A program made the translations under genes and the position numbers. From Pseudorhizobium flavum (GTDB taxonomy: Bacteria > Pseudomonadota > Alphaproteobacteria > Rhizobiales > Rhizobiaceae), in contig NZ_LR723670.1 of assembly GCF_902502825.2 (NCBI RefSeq), positions 1,302,001 through 1,366,000 on the forward strand: a stretch of DNA of 64,000 nt. Reading direction: 5' to 3'. The notes under the pieces are model-generated. The model had not been told where the DNA came from and did not search any database. It saw only the letters and a program-made list of their open reading frames with translations. Below, one piece after another: positions 56,920-64,000 of this stretch. Each line of letters opens with the position of its first letter. The first letter of the stretch is position 1.

Positions 56920-57813
56920 ATGTCTACCAACCTCACCCCGGCGCAAGGCACGCGCTCCACCGACTTTGCGCAGGGGCTCGTCTGGATGGGGCTCAGCATG
57001 GCCTCCTTCATCGGCATGTCGGTTGGCTCCCGCGAACTGGCGGCGACCCTCTCCATCCAGCAGGTGCTCTTCTTCCGCGCCCTCGTCGGCCTCTTCGTCA
57101 TCCTCGCGCTCGGGCGAGCGCTGCTGCCGGAATTACGCGGGCTGAAGATGGTCCGGCTGCACGTCCTGCGCAATGTGGTGCACTTCTTCGCCCAATATCT
57201 CTGGACGATCGGTATCGTGCTGCTGCCGCTCGCCTCGGTCTTCGCGCTCGAATTCACCATGCCGATCTGGGTCGCCTTCTTCGCTTTCCTGTTCCTGAAG
57301 GAAAGGCTGACGACGCCGCGCATCCTAGCCACCATCGGCGGCTTCATCGGCGTCCTCGTCATCGTCCGCCCCGGCCTCGGCATGGTCGATCCTGCCGCCG
57401 GGCTGGTGCTGATCGCCGCCGCCGGCTACGGCCTGTCGCTGATCCTCGTGAAGCAGCTGACCCGCGAAGTCTCGCCCGGCGCCATCGTCGTCTGGATGAT
57501 CCTCATCCAGCTGCCGCTCGGCTTCCTCGTCTCGCTCACCGATTGGCGCCCCGTCAGCTTCACCGACATCCCGTGGATGCTGGTTGCCGGCATCGGTGCG
57601 CTCGCCGCCCACTACTGCCAGGCCCAGGCCCTGAAGCGCCTCGACGCCTCCGTCGTCATGCCGATCGATTTCCTGCGCGTGCCCATGGCCGCCGTCGTCG
57701 GCTACTACGCCTATGCCGAAGCCATTGATCTCTGGGTCTTCCTCGGCGGCGGCATCATATTGTTCTCGAACTACCGCGCAGTCATGGCCGAGCGCCGGGC
57801 GACGATGGCTTAG
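56920..57813 (+). CDS. EamA/DMT family transporter
   Basis: 297-residue inner-membrane protein with ten hydrophobic segments in two EamA repeats (LSIQQVLFFRALVGLFVILA, then LVWMGLSM and later AIVVWMILIQLPLGFLVSL). Substrate unknown. Start ATG 56920 behind GAAGGA; the preceding 8-bp hairpin CGCGGGCC/GGCCCGCG (56873-56893) may end the Rnk transcript. Confidence 0.88.
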   Translation: MSTNLTPAQGTRSTDFAQGLVWMGLSMASFIGMSVGSRELAATLSIQQVLFFRALVGLFVILALGRALLPELRGLKMVRLHVLRNVVHFFAQYLWTIGIVLLPLASVFALEFTMPIWVAFFAFLFLKERLTTPRILATIGGFIGVLVIVRPGLGMVDPAAGLVLIAAAGYGLSLILVKQLTREVSPGAIVVWMILIQLPLGFLVSLTDWRPVSFTDIPWMLVAGIGALAAHYCQAQALKRLDASVVMPIDFLRVPMAAVVGYYAYAEAIDLWVFLGGGIILFSNYRAVMAERRATMA

Positions 57814-57891
57814 TCTTCCCACGGAGTCCCCGAGACCGCTTGATGACAGGGCTGTCCCTGGCACGCTTACAATTGCTATGGGTCATTCCGC

Positions 57892-57920
57892 TTGTCGCTG
57901 TGCATGAGCCCCCTTATTAT
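57892..57920 (+). promoter_or_regulatory. Candidate promoter of ccdAB
   Basis: -35 TTGTCG (57892-57897) and -10 TATTAT (57915-57920), 17 nt apart, 27 nt before the ccdA ATG. CcdAB operons are usually autoregulated here, but I see no clear operator repeat. Confidence 0.4.
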
Positions 57921-57946
57921 TGGGAGAGACCGCAGAGGAGAATTGC

Positions 57947-58174
57947 ATGGCCGCTAGTCGTACCTTGGCCCGCCTACCACTCAATGGCGCGCTTCTTTCC
58001 GAAGCGCAGGCGTTGAAGGTTGATCTAAGCGAGGCCGCGGAAGATGGGATTGCACGCGCAGTGAAGGCGGAAAAGGAGCGGCTCTGGAAGATCGAGAATG
58101 CCGAGGCTATCCGCATCGAGAACGAATACGTGGAGAAGCATGGTCTGCCGCTAGGCCGATTCCGTCAATTTTGA
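57947..58174 (+). CDS. ccdA: CcdA-type antitoxin
   Basis: 75-residue antitoxin. The C-terminal toxin-binding part, RIENEYVEKHGLPLGRFRQF, matches CcdA proteins, and the N-terminal part is a ribbon-helix-helix candidate (SEAQALKVDLSEAAEDGIAR). Start ATG 57947 behind GAGGAGA. The TGA overlaps the toxin ATG (TGATG). Confidence 0.87.
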   Translation: MAASRTLARLPLNGALLSEAQALKVDLSEAAEDGIARAVKAEKERLWKIENAEAIRIENEYVEKHGLPLGRFRQF

Positions 58175-58473
58175 TGGCACGCTTTGAAGTCTTTCGTTCA
58201 AAGAGTGACTCGCTACTGTTGCTTGATCTGCAGTCTAGCTTTCTTGATGACCTGAAGACGCGGATCGTCGTTCCACTCTATCCGGCGTCAGAAATGACCT
58301 GGACCTTTAGCAGGCTTACCCCTCGATTCGCCATCGGCGACCAGACATATGTAATGGCGACGCAGCGGCTAGCCGCCGTTGAACTGAGCGAACTCAGAGA
58401 GAAGATTGCTGATCTCTCCGTTTACGCTGATGAGATAATCGCAGCGACTGATTTTCTTTTCCAAGGGTACTAA
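58174..58473 (+). CDS. ccdB: CcdB-type gyrase toxin
   Basis: 99-residue toxin; CcdB traps DNA gyrase on cut DNA. LLDLQSSFLDDLKTRIVVPL and LTPRFAIGDQTYVMATQRLA are the family core. The C-terminus ends LFQGY where F-plasmid CcdB ends with the gyrase-contact residues Trp-Gly-Ile; the Gly is kept. Start at ATG 58174, rather than the TTG one codon earlier, overlapping ccdA. Confidence 0.87.
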   Translation: MARFEVFRSKSDSLLLLDLQSSFLDDLKTRIVVPLYPASEMTWTFSRLTPRFAIGDQTYVMATQRLAAVELSELREKIADLSVYADEIIAATDFLFQGY

Positions 58474-58603
58474 TCGGCTCCTGCCTGTCCATCCGTCCGT
58501 GCGCCATCCTGGGGCTTGACCCGAGGACATGGACGTCCGTTTCGGCTAATCTTCGGACGTCAGTCACTTTGGCATTGAAAACCCACTCTTCCTGGAGGGC
58601 TGC

Positions 58604-58954
58604 ATGAGCCGACACAGGGTCTATGGCGTCAGCGTCGCGAGCGTCTATCCGCTTTACGTGGCCAAGGCAGAACGAAAGGGGCGAACCGGCAGCGAGGTCG
58701 ACGAAATCATCTGCTGGCTGACCGGCCACGATCGCGAGAACCTGAGGGCGGAACTGGAGGCAGGAGCCTCCTTCGAGGCGTTCTTTTCTAGGGCGCCGCG
58801 GATGAACCCGTCGCGCAGCATGATCAAGGGCGTCGTCTGCGGCATCCGCGTCGAGGATATCGAGGAGCCGACCATGCGCGAGATACGCTATCTCGACAAG
58901 CTGATCGATGAGTTGGCCAAGGGCAAGGCGATGGACAAGATCCTGCGGCGATAG
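58604..58954 (+). CDS. DUF2200 family protein
   Basis: 116 residues matching the widely spread DUF2200 family: [30 protein letters not shown], and the conserved end [20 protein letters not shown]. The function is unknown. Start ATG 58604 behind CTGGAGGG. It is a soluble protein between ccdB and ribH. Confidence 0.87.
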   Translation: MSRHRVYGVSVASVYPLYVAKAERKGRTGSEVDEIICWLTGHDRENLRAELEAGASFEAFFSRAPRMNPSRSMIKGVVCGIRVEDIEEPTMREIRYLDKLIDELAKGKAMDKILRR

Positions 58955-59121
58955 CGCTCATAGCTTCGCGGATGCCGGAGCGAAGAAGTCTCCGTCATCT
59001 TCGCCCAGGCGCAGCGCGGTCCGGGGAGCAGCCATGCGGGAAAAGTGCTTGCCTTCCTGCCACCGCCGTGGTTTGACCCGCGCCATCCCGATTTGCACGC
59101 CCTTTGCGCCAAGGTAGCCTG

Positions 59122-59577
59122 ATGTCCGACACGTCCAAGCCCCATCTCCTGATCGTCGAGGCCCGTTTCTATGACGACATGTCCGACGCGCTGCTTGACG
59201 GGGCGACATCGGCGCTGAAGGATGCCGGCGCCACCTGGGATGTGGTCACCGTTCCCGGCGCGCTCGAGATCCCGCCAGCGATCGCCATGGCGCTCGACGC
59301 GGCCGAAAACGATGGCACCCATTACGACGGCTTCGTCGCACTCGGCATGGTCATTCGCGGCGAGACATATCATTTCGATATCGTCGCCAACGAATCCTCC
59401 CGCGCCCTGATGGATCTTGCTGTCTCGGAATCGCTGGCGATCGGCAACGGCATCATGACGGTCGAGAACGAGGAGCAGGCCTGGGCGCGCGTGCGCCGCT
59501 CCGACAAGGACAAGGGCGGCTTTGCCGCACGTGCGGCGCTAGCGATGATCGCGCTGCGCGAGAAGCTGAATGGTTGA
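59122..59577 (+). CDS. ribH: 6,7-dimethyl-8-ribityllumazine synthase
   Basis: Penultimate riboflavin enzyme that condenses 5-amino-6-ribitylaminouracil with 3,4-dihydroxy-2-butanone 4-phosphate. 151 residues; [15 protein letters not shown] and [14 protein letters not shown] (with the catalytic His) are conserved. Start ATG 59122 after AAGG. Followed by nusB. Confidence 0.95.
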   Translation: MSDTSKPHLLIVEARFYDDMSDALLDGATSALKDAGATWDVVTVPGALEIPPAIAMALDAAENDGTHYDGFVALGMVIRGETYHFDIVANESSRALMDLAVSESLAIGNGIMTVENEEQAWARVRRSDKDKGGFAARAALAMIALREKLNG

Positions 59578-59581
59578 TCCG

Positions 59582-60061
59582 ATGACGAACGACGAAAAAC
59601 CGGCGGTGAAGCCCGCCAACCAGCGGGGTGCCGCGCGCCTCGCCGCCGTGCAGGCGCTCTACCAGATGGACGTCGGCGGCGCCGGCGTGCTCGAAGTGGT
59701 TGCCGAATACGAAGCCCACCGTCTCGGTCAGGAACTCGACGGCGACACCTACCTGAAGGCGGATGCTTCTTGGTTCCGCTCGATCGTCTCCGGCGTCGTG
59801 CGCGATCAGGTGAAGATCGACCCCGTTGTCCGATCCGCATTGCAGAGTGACTGGCCGCTGTCGCGCCTGGATTCGACGCTGCGCGCCATCCTGCGCGCCG
59901 GCACATTCGAAATACTTGAGCGCAAGGACGTGCCGATCCCGGTGATCGTCACTGAATATGTCGAGATCGCTCAGGCGTTCTTTGAAGGCGAGGAGCCGAA
60001 GATCGTCAATGCGGTGCTCGACCGGATCGCCAAGCAGGTTCGCAGCCCGGCGGCAAAATAG
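59582..60061 (+). CDS. nusB: Transcription antitermination factor NusB
   Basis: All-helical NusB of 159 residues; with NusE it binds boxA of rRNA leaders to suppress termination. [17 protein letters not shown] near the start and [18 protein letters not shown] near the middle are typical. Alternative ATG 59570 would overlap ribH by 8 nt; I choose 59582. Confidence 0.95.
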   Translation: MTNDEKPAVKPANQRGAARLAAVQALYQMDVGGAGVLEVVAEYEAHRLGQELDGDTYLKADASWFRSIVSGVVRDQVKIDPVVRSALQSDWPLSRLDSTLRAILRAGTFEILERKDVPIPVIVTEYVEIAQAFFEGEEPKIVNAVLDRIAKQVRSPAAK

Positions 60062-60083
60062 CACGACAGGAAAGGCGGCGGAG

Positions 60084-61307
60084 ATGGACGGCAGCGTGGA
60101 GGGACTTCAGGGACAGCTCAAGGCCGCCAAGCGCAACGTCTTCCTGCTGTCGACGGTTCAGGCGCTGCTCGGCGCCGCACCGCCGCTCACCTTCGCCCTT
60201 GGTGGCCTTGCCACCTATCAGATGCTGGGCGAGGACAAGTCGCTCGCCACAGCTCCATTGACCGGGTTCAATGTCGGCGTGGCCTTGGGCGCCGTCGCTG
60301 TCGCGATTGCCTCCCGCTTCCTCGGCCGCCAGGCGGGCTTCATCCTCGGCGCGTTGATGGGGGCCGTCGGGGCAGGGGTCGCCGCGGTCGCACTCTTCCG
60401 CAGCGATTTCTGGCTCTTTGCCATCGGCCTGATGATGATCGGCGTCTCAGGCGGCTTCACCCAGAAGATCCGTTTCGCCGCCGCCGATGTCTCGCCGAGC
60501 TTCTATAAGCCGAAGGCGATCTCCTGGATCCTCGCCGCCGGCATCGTCTCCGCCATTCTCGGGCCACAGCTGGCGATCTGGTTCAAGGACATCTTCGAGC
60601 CCGTCGGCTTTGCCGGCGCCTTCGTGGCGCTCATCCCGCTCAGCCTCGTCGCGATCCTGATCCTTTCGGCGCTGAGGCTGCCGGAGGCGGGGGTGAGGAC
60701 CGCGGAGGATGCGCCGGTGCGCCCGCTCCGGGAGATCGTACTGACGCAGCGCTTCATCACCGGCATGGTCTGCGGCATCGGCTCCTATGCGTTGATGACC
60801 TTCATGATGACCGGCGCGCCGCTCGCCATGGTGATCGGCTGCGGCTTCTCCACCGAACTCGCGACGCTCGGCATCCAGTGGCACGTGCTCGCCATGTTCG
60901 CGCCGAGCTTCTTCACCGGCATGCTGATCACCCGCTTGGGCACGGAGAAGGTGGTCGCAGCCGGCCTCGTCATCCTCATGGCCTGCGCCGTCGTCGCCCA
61001 TATGGGCATCGAGCTCTGGAACTTCTGGGGGGCTCTGGTGCTGCTCGGCGTCGGTTGGAACTTCGGCTTCATCGGCTCCACCGCCATCGTCGCCTCCAGC
61101 TACCGTCCGCATGAGGCCGACAAGGTCCAGGGCTTCCACGATATCATCCTCTTCGGAACCGTGGCGCTCTCCTCCTTCTCGTCGGGCAAGGTCTTCACCG
61201 CCTGGGGCTGGGAGGCGATGAACCTCGTCATCTGGCCCGTCACCATCCTCTGCCTCGCGCTCATCTTCCTTCTGATGCGCCGGACTGCCGCGACGAAAGC
61301 GGCATAA
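60084..61307 (+). CDS. MFS transporter
   Basis: 407-residue protein with twelve hydrophobic segments, MFS fold (two six-helix bundles; loop with FKDIFEPVGFAGAFVALIP). Composition resembles the MFS proteins adjacent to nusB in some rhizobial genomes. Substrate unknown. Start ATG 60084 after AAAGGCGGCGGAG; 22 nt after nusB. Confidence 0.87.
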   Translation: MDGSVEGLQGQLKAAKRNVFLLSTVQALLGAAPPLTFALGGLATYQMLGEDKSLATAPLTGFNVGVALGAVAVAIASRFLGRQAGFILGALMGAVGAGVAAVALFRSDFWLFAIGLMMIGVSGGFTQKIRFAAADVSPSFYKPKAISWILAAGIVSAILGPQLAIWFKDIFEPVGFAGAFVALIPLSLVAILILSALRLPEAGVRTAEDAPVRPLREIVLTQRFITGMVCGIGSYALMTFMMTGAPLAMVIGCGFSTELATLGIQWHVLAMFAPSFFTGMLITRLGTEKVVAAGLVILMACAVVAHMGIELWNFWGALVLLGVGWNFGFIGSTAIVASSYRPHEADKVQGFHDIILFGTVALSSFSSGKVFTAWGWEAMNLVIWPVTILCLALIFLLMRRTAATKAA

Positions 61308-61454
61308 GCCTCTTGCTTTTCTAGGGCTTGACGCAACCTCATCTCCGCCGCAATCTCCCTCCCGCATGGCAACCCTTGGTTTCCTTGGGAGGGGAGGTGG
61401 TTGCCGGTTCATGCTGCGAGGGGACTCGTCGGCAAAAGGGAGAGGAAGAAGCGA

Positions 61455-63593
61455 ATGACCGTAATTTTCGGTGTGATCCTGTGCGGCCTGCTGTCCGTCG
61501 CGTATGCCGTCTGGGCAACGCAGAGCGTGCTGGCCGCTGATCAGGGCAATGCCCGCATGCAGGAAATAGCAGGCTATATCCGGGAAGGGGCGCAGGCCTA
61601 TCTCACTCGGCAATACATGACCATCGCCATCGTCGGCGCGGTCGTCACCGTGCTTACATGGCTGCTCCTCTCCGGAACGGCCGCCATCGGCTTCGTCATC
61701 GGCGCAGTGCTCTCCGGGGCGGCCGGCTTCATCGGCATGCACGTCTCCGTCCGCGCCAATGTCCGCACCGCCCAGGCTGCCTCGCAGAGCCTGTCGGCAG
61801 GTCTCGATATAGCCTTCAAGTCCGGCGCCATCACCGGCATGCTGGTGGCCGGTCTCGCGCTTCTCGGCGTCTCCATCTATTACTGGATCCTCGTTTCGGC
61901 GCTTGGGCACGAGAGCGGCTCGCGCGAAGTCATCGACGCGCTGGTGGCGCTCGGCTTCGGCGCCTCGCTCATCTCGATATTCGCCCGTCTCGGCGGCGGC
62001 ATCTTCACCAAGGGTGCAGATGTCGGCGGCGACCTCGTCGGTAAGGTGGAAGCCGGCATTCCGGAGGACGATCCGCGCAACCCGGCAACGATTGCCGATA
62101 ACGTCGGCGACAATGTCGGTGACTGCGCCGGCATGGCCGCCGACCTCTTCGAGACCTATGCCGTCTCCGTCGTCGCCACCATGGTGCTGGCCGCGATCTT
62201 CTTCGCCGGTGCGCCGGTGCTCGAAAGCGCGATGGTCTATCCGCTCGCCATCTGCGCCGCCTGCATCGTCACGTCGATCATCGGCACATTCTTCGTCAAG
62301 CTCGGCACGAACGGGTCGATCATGGGCGCCCTCTACAAGGGCTTGATCGTCACCGGTCTGCTGTCGATCATCGGACTAGGAGCAGCGACTTCGTTCACGA
62401 TCGGCTGGGGCTCGATCGGCACGGTCGCCGGCATGGATATCACCGGCACCAATCTCTTCCTCTGCGGCATCCTTGGCTTGGTCGTCACGGCCTTGATCGT
62501 GGTGATCACCGAATACTACACCGGTACCAACAAGCGGCCGGTCAATTCCATTGCCCAGGCCTCGGTCACCGGCCACGGCACCAACGTCATCCAGGGCCTC
62601 GCCGTGTCGCTGGAATCGACGGCGCTGCCGGCGATCGTCATCGTTGCCGGCATCATCTCGACCTACCAGCTCGGTGGCCTGTTCGGTACCGGCATCGCGG
62701 TCACCGCCATGCTCGGCCTCGCCGGAATGATCGTCGCACTCGACGCTTTCGGCCCCGTCACGGACAATGCCGGTGGTATCGCGGAAATGTCCGGCCTGCC
62801 GTCCGACGTGCGCAAGTCGACGGATGCGCTTGATGCGGTGGGTAACACCACCAAGGCCGTCACCAAGGGTTACGCGATCGGCTCGGCCGGCCTCGGTGCG
62901 CTGGTGCTCTTTGCCGCCTATTCGAACGACCTTGCCTACTTCGCTGCCAATGGCGATCGCTACCCGTATTTCGCGGATATGGGCGACATTTCGTTCAGCC
63001 TGTCCAACCCCTATGTGGTGGCTGGGCTGATCTTCGGGGGTCTCATTCCCTACTTGTTCGGCGGTATTGCCATGACCGCGGTCGGCCGCGCCGCCGGCTC
63101 CATTGTCGAAGAAGTACGCAAGCAGTTCCGCGACAATCCCGGCATCATGCAGGGAACGGTGAAGCCGGATTACGGCCGTGCCGTGGACATCCTCACGAAG
63201 GCGGCGATCCGCGAGATGATTATCCCATCGCTCCTGCCGGTTCTGGCGCCGATCGTCGTCTATTTCGGCGTGCTGCTGATCTCCGGCTCCAAGGCCTCGG
63301 CGTTCGCCGCACTGGGTGCCTCGCTCCTTGGAGTCATCGTCAACGGCCTCTTCGTGGCAATCTCCATGACCTCCGGTGGCGGCGCCTGGGACAATGCGAA
63401 GAAGAGCTTCGAGGACGGCTATGTTGACAAGGACGGTACGCGCCATTTGAAGGGTTCGGAAGCGCACAAGGCCTCTGTGACCGGTGACACCGTCGGCGAC
63501 CCCTACAAGGATACCGCCGGCCCAGCCGTGAACCCGGCGATCAAGATCACCAACATCGTGGCGCTGCTGCTTCTGGCGGTCCTGGCCGGCTGA
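61455..63593 (+). CDS. hppA: Membrane-bound proton-translocating pyrophosphatase
   Basis: Inner-membrane pump of 712 residues with about sixteen helices that couples PPi hydrolysis to proton export. The catalytic loops carry [20 protein letters not shown] and [19 protein letters not shown]. Lys467 in [16 protein letters not shown] is the residue that marks the K+-independent type. Start ATG 61455 behind AGAGGAAG. A strong terminator follows. Confidence 0.96.
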   Translation: MTVIFGVILCGLLSVAYAVWATQSVLAADQGNARMQEIAGYIREGAQAYLTRQYMTIAIVGAVVTVLTWLLLSGTAAIGFVIGAVLSGAAGFIGMHVSVRANVRTAQAASQSLSAGLDIAFKSGAITGMLVAGLALLGVSIYYWILVSALGHESGSREVIDALVALGFGASLISIFARLGGGIFTKGADVGGDLVGKVEAGIPEDDPRNPATIADNVGDNVGDCAGMAADLFETYAVSVVATMVLAAIFFAGAPVLESAMVYPLAICAACIVTSIIGTFFVKLGTNGSIMGALYKGLIVTGLLSIIGLGAATSFTIGWGSIGTVAGMDITGTNLFLCGILGLVVTALIVVITEYYTGTNKRPVNSIAQASVTGHGTNVIQGLAVSLESTALPAIVIVAGIISTYQLGGLFGTGIAVTAMLGLAGMIVALDAFGPVTDNAGGIAEMSGLPSDVRKSTDALDAVGNTTKAVTKGYAIGSAGLGALVLFAAYSNDLAYFAANGDRYPYFADMGDISFSLSNPYVVAGLIFGGLIPYLFGGIAMTAVGRAAGSIVEEVRKQFRDNPGIMQGTVKPDYGRAVDILTKAAIREMIIPSLLPVLAPIVVYFGVLLISGSKASAFAALGASLLGVIVNGLFVAISMTSGGGAWDNAKKSFEDGYVDKDGTRHLKGSEAHKASVTGDTVGDPYKDTAGPAVNPAIKITNIVALLLLAVLAG

Positions 63594-63614
63594 TGGGCCG
63601 ACCTTGAACGACGA

Positions 63615-63650
63615 AAGGGTCCGCGGATCGCTCCGCGGGCCTTTTTTTTT
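63615..63650 (+). terminator. Intrinsic terminator after hppA
   Basis: CCGCGGA (63621-63627) pairs with TCCGCGG (63632-63638), extended outward by AAGGG(T)/GCC(TT) pairs, followed by nine T. Confidence 0.9.
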
Positions 63651-63672
63651 CTTTGATTCTATGGCGCGGTGG

Positions 63673-64000
63673 TCACCGGCCGAGGTTCTGGAAGAGGCTT
63701 CGCGCCGCGTTCGCGTTCCCGGCCCCGCCAGCGCCGGAAAGCAGCTGCTGCAGGAATGTCAGGTCGCGGCCGCCTGTCGGCGTCGTGCGTGAGATCGTGT
63801 CGAACACCTTGCCGTCCTGCAGCGTGTAGTTCGCCTTGTTGGCGACGACGCCGTCCTTGTCGAAGTAGATGGCGAGCACGGTCTGCTCCACGAGGCGCGG
63901 CTTCATGAATGCCACCGGCCGCTCGCGTTTCTGCGAGATGTAGTAGAAGACTTCACTGTCGAAGGTGGCGGTGGTGGAAGGCGTGCCCATTGTCAGCAGA
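63673..64000 (-). CDS. bamE: BamE/SmpA-OmlA family protein (5' end cut by window)
   Basis: C-terminal part of the outer-membrane assembly lipoprotein BamE. The frame runs off the right edge, continuing LLT before MGTPSTTATFDSEVFYYIS. The two-strand segment VLAIYFDKDGVVANKANYT is the SmpA/OmlA fold. The tail (residues LLSGAGGAGNANAARSLF) is the alphaproteobacterial extension. The signal and lipobox lie outside the window. Convergent with hppA. Confidence 0.88.
   Translation of the reverse strand, partial: LLTMGTPSTTATFDSEVFYYISQKRERPVAFMKPRLVEQTVLAIYFDKDGVVANKANYTLQDGKVFDTISRTTPTGGRDLTFLQQLLSGAGGAGNANAARSLFQNLGR

Overview
The window is a contiguous piece of a high-GC alphaproteobacterial chromosome, almost certainly from the Rhizobiaceae (Sinorhizobium/Rhizobium-like). 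Several gene neighbourhoods are typical of that group: pepA-holC, uvrC-pgsA-moaD-moaE, purM-purN facing perM-hdaA-ppk-ppx, rnd near aspS, bpt-RDD-hemB, ldtR-ldtP-glyA-nrdR-ribD-ribE, and ribH-nusB-hppA-bamE. BA14K, DUF1236 and RopB/Omp25-like proteins and a Mg-type HemB fit the same group. I see no rRNA or tRNA genes, insertion sequences, prophage genes or CRISPR arrays. Both ends cut a gene: pepA at the left, a bamE-like gene at the right.

Layout. 1-8.5 kb: pepA, holC, an ABC-F ATPase, a small membrane protein coupled to a chemoreceptor without a periplasmic domain, a ZIP transporter, DinB, a GST-like protein and ndk with a foldable leader. 8.5-18.3 kb: a lipoprotein and a CGNR zinc-finger regulator divergent from an orphan LivH-type permease, then moaE-moaD-pgsA-uvrC, an outer-membrane barrel protein, a GST, a secreted RNase T2, a YbhN-like protein and RlmJ. 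18.3-30.9 kb: a molybdopterin oxidoreductase coupled to a Nudix hydrolase, purN/purM, perM-hdaA, polyphosphate metabolism (ppk-ppx behind a likely PhoB box), DUF2891 and RNase D. 31-41 kb is more accessory: MFS, SH3, BA14K and DUF1236 envelope proteins around aspS, a SulP transporter, a SnoaL/MarR pair and unknowns. 41-50.5 kb: parC, a Doc/AbrB toxin-antitoxin pair, EamA, bpt, RDD, hemB, ldtR-ldtP. 50.6-64 kb: glyA-nrdR-ribD-ribE, a roughly 5-kb accessory block (GST, group III truncated haemoglobin, two Rnk paralogs with matching short leader ORFs, EamA, CcdAB, DUF2200), then ribH-nusB, an MFS protein, hppA and bamE.

How the genes work together. Most of the window is housekeeping: translation and tRNA charging (aspS, rlmJ), replication control (holC, hdaA, parC, nrdR), repair (uvrC, possibly dinB), purine, riboflavin, haem and molybdopterin synthesis, and phosphate/pyrophosphate energetics (ppk, ppx, ndk, hppA). 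Envelope remodelling is also well represented (ldtR/ldtP, pgsA, bamE, the barrel protein, SH3 and BA14K proteins).

The least explained signals are regulatory or very small. They are two short ORFs ending in the peptide CLIAG, each followed by a hairpin and a Rnk-family gene; SD-sequestering leaders on ndk and ldtR; a 15-bp dyad before the outer-membrane protein gene; a 41-codon membrane ORF overlapping the SH3 gene; and a Doc toxin paired with an AbrB-fold rather than a Phd-fold antitoxin. No large undescribed multi-gene system is evident.
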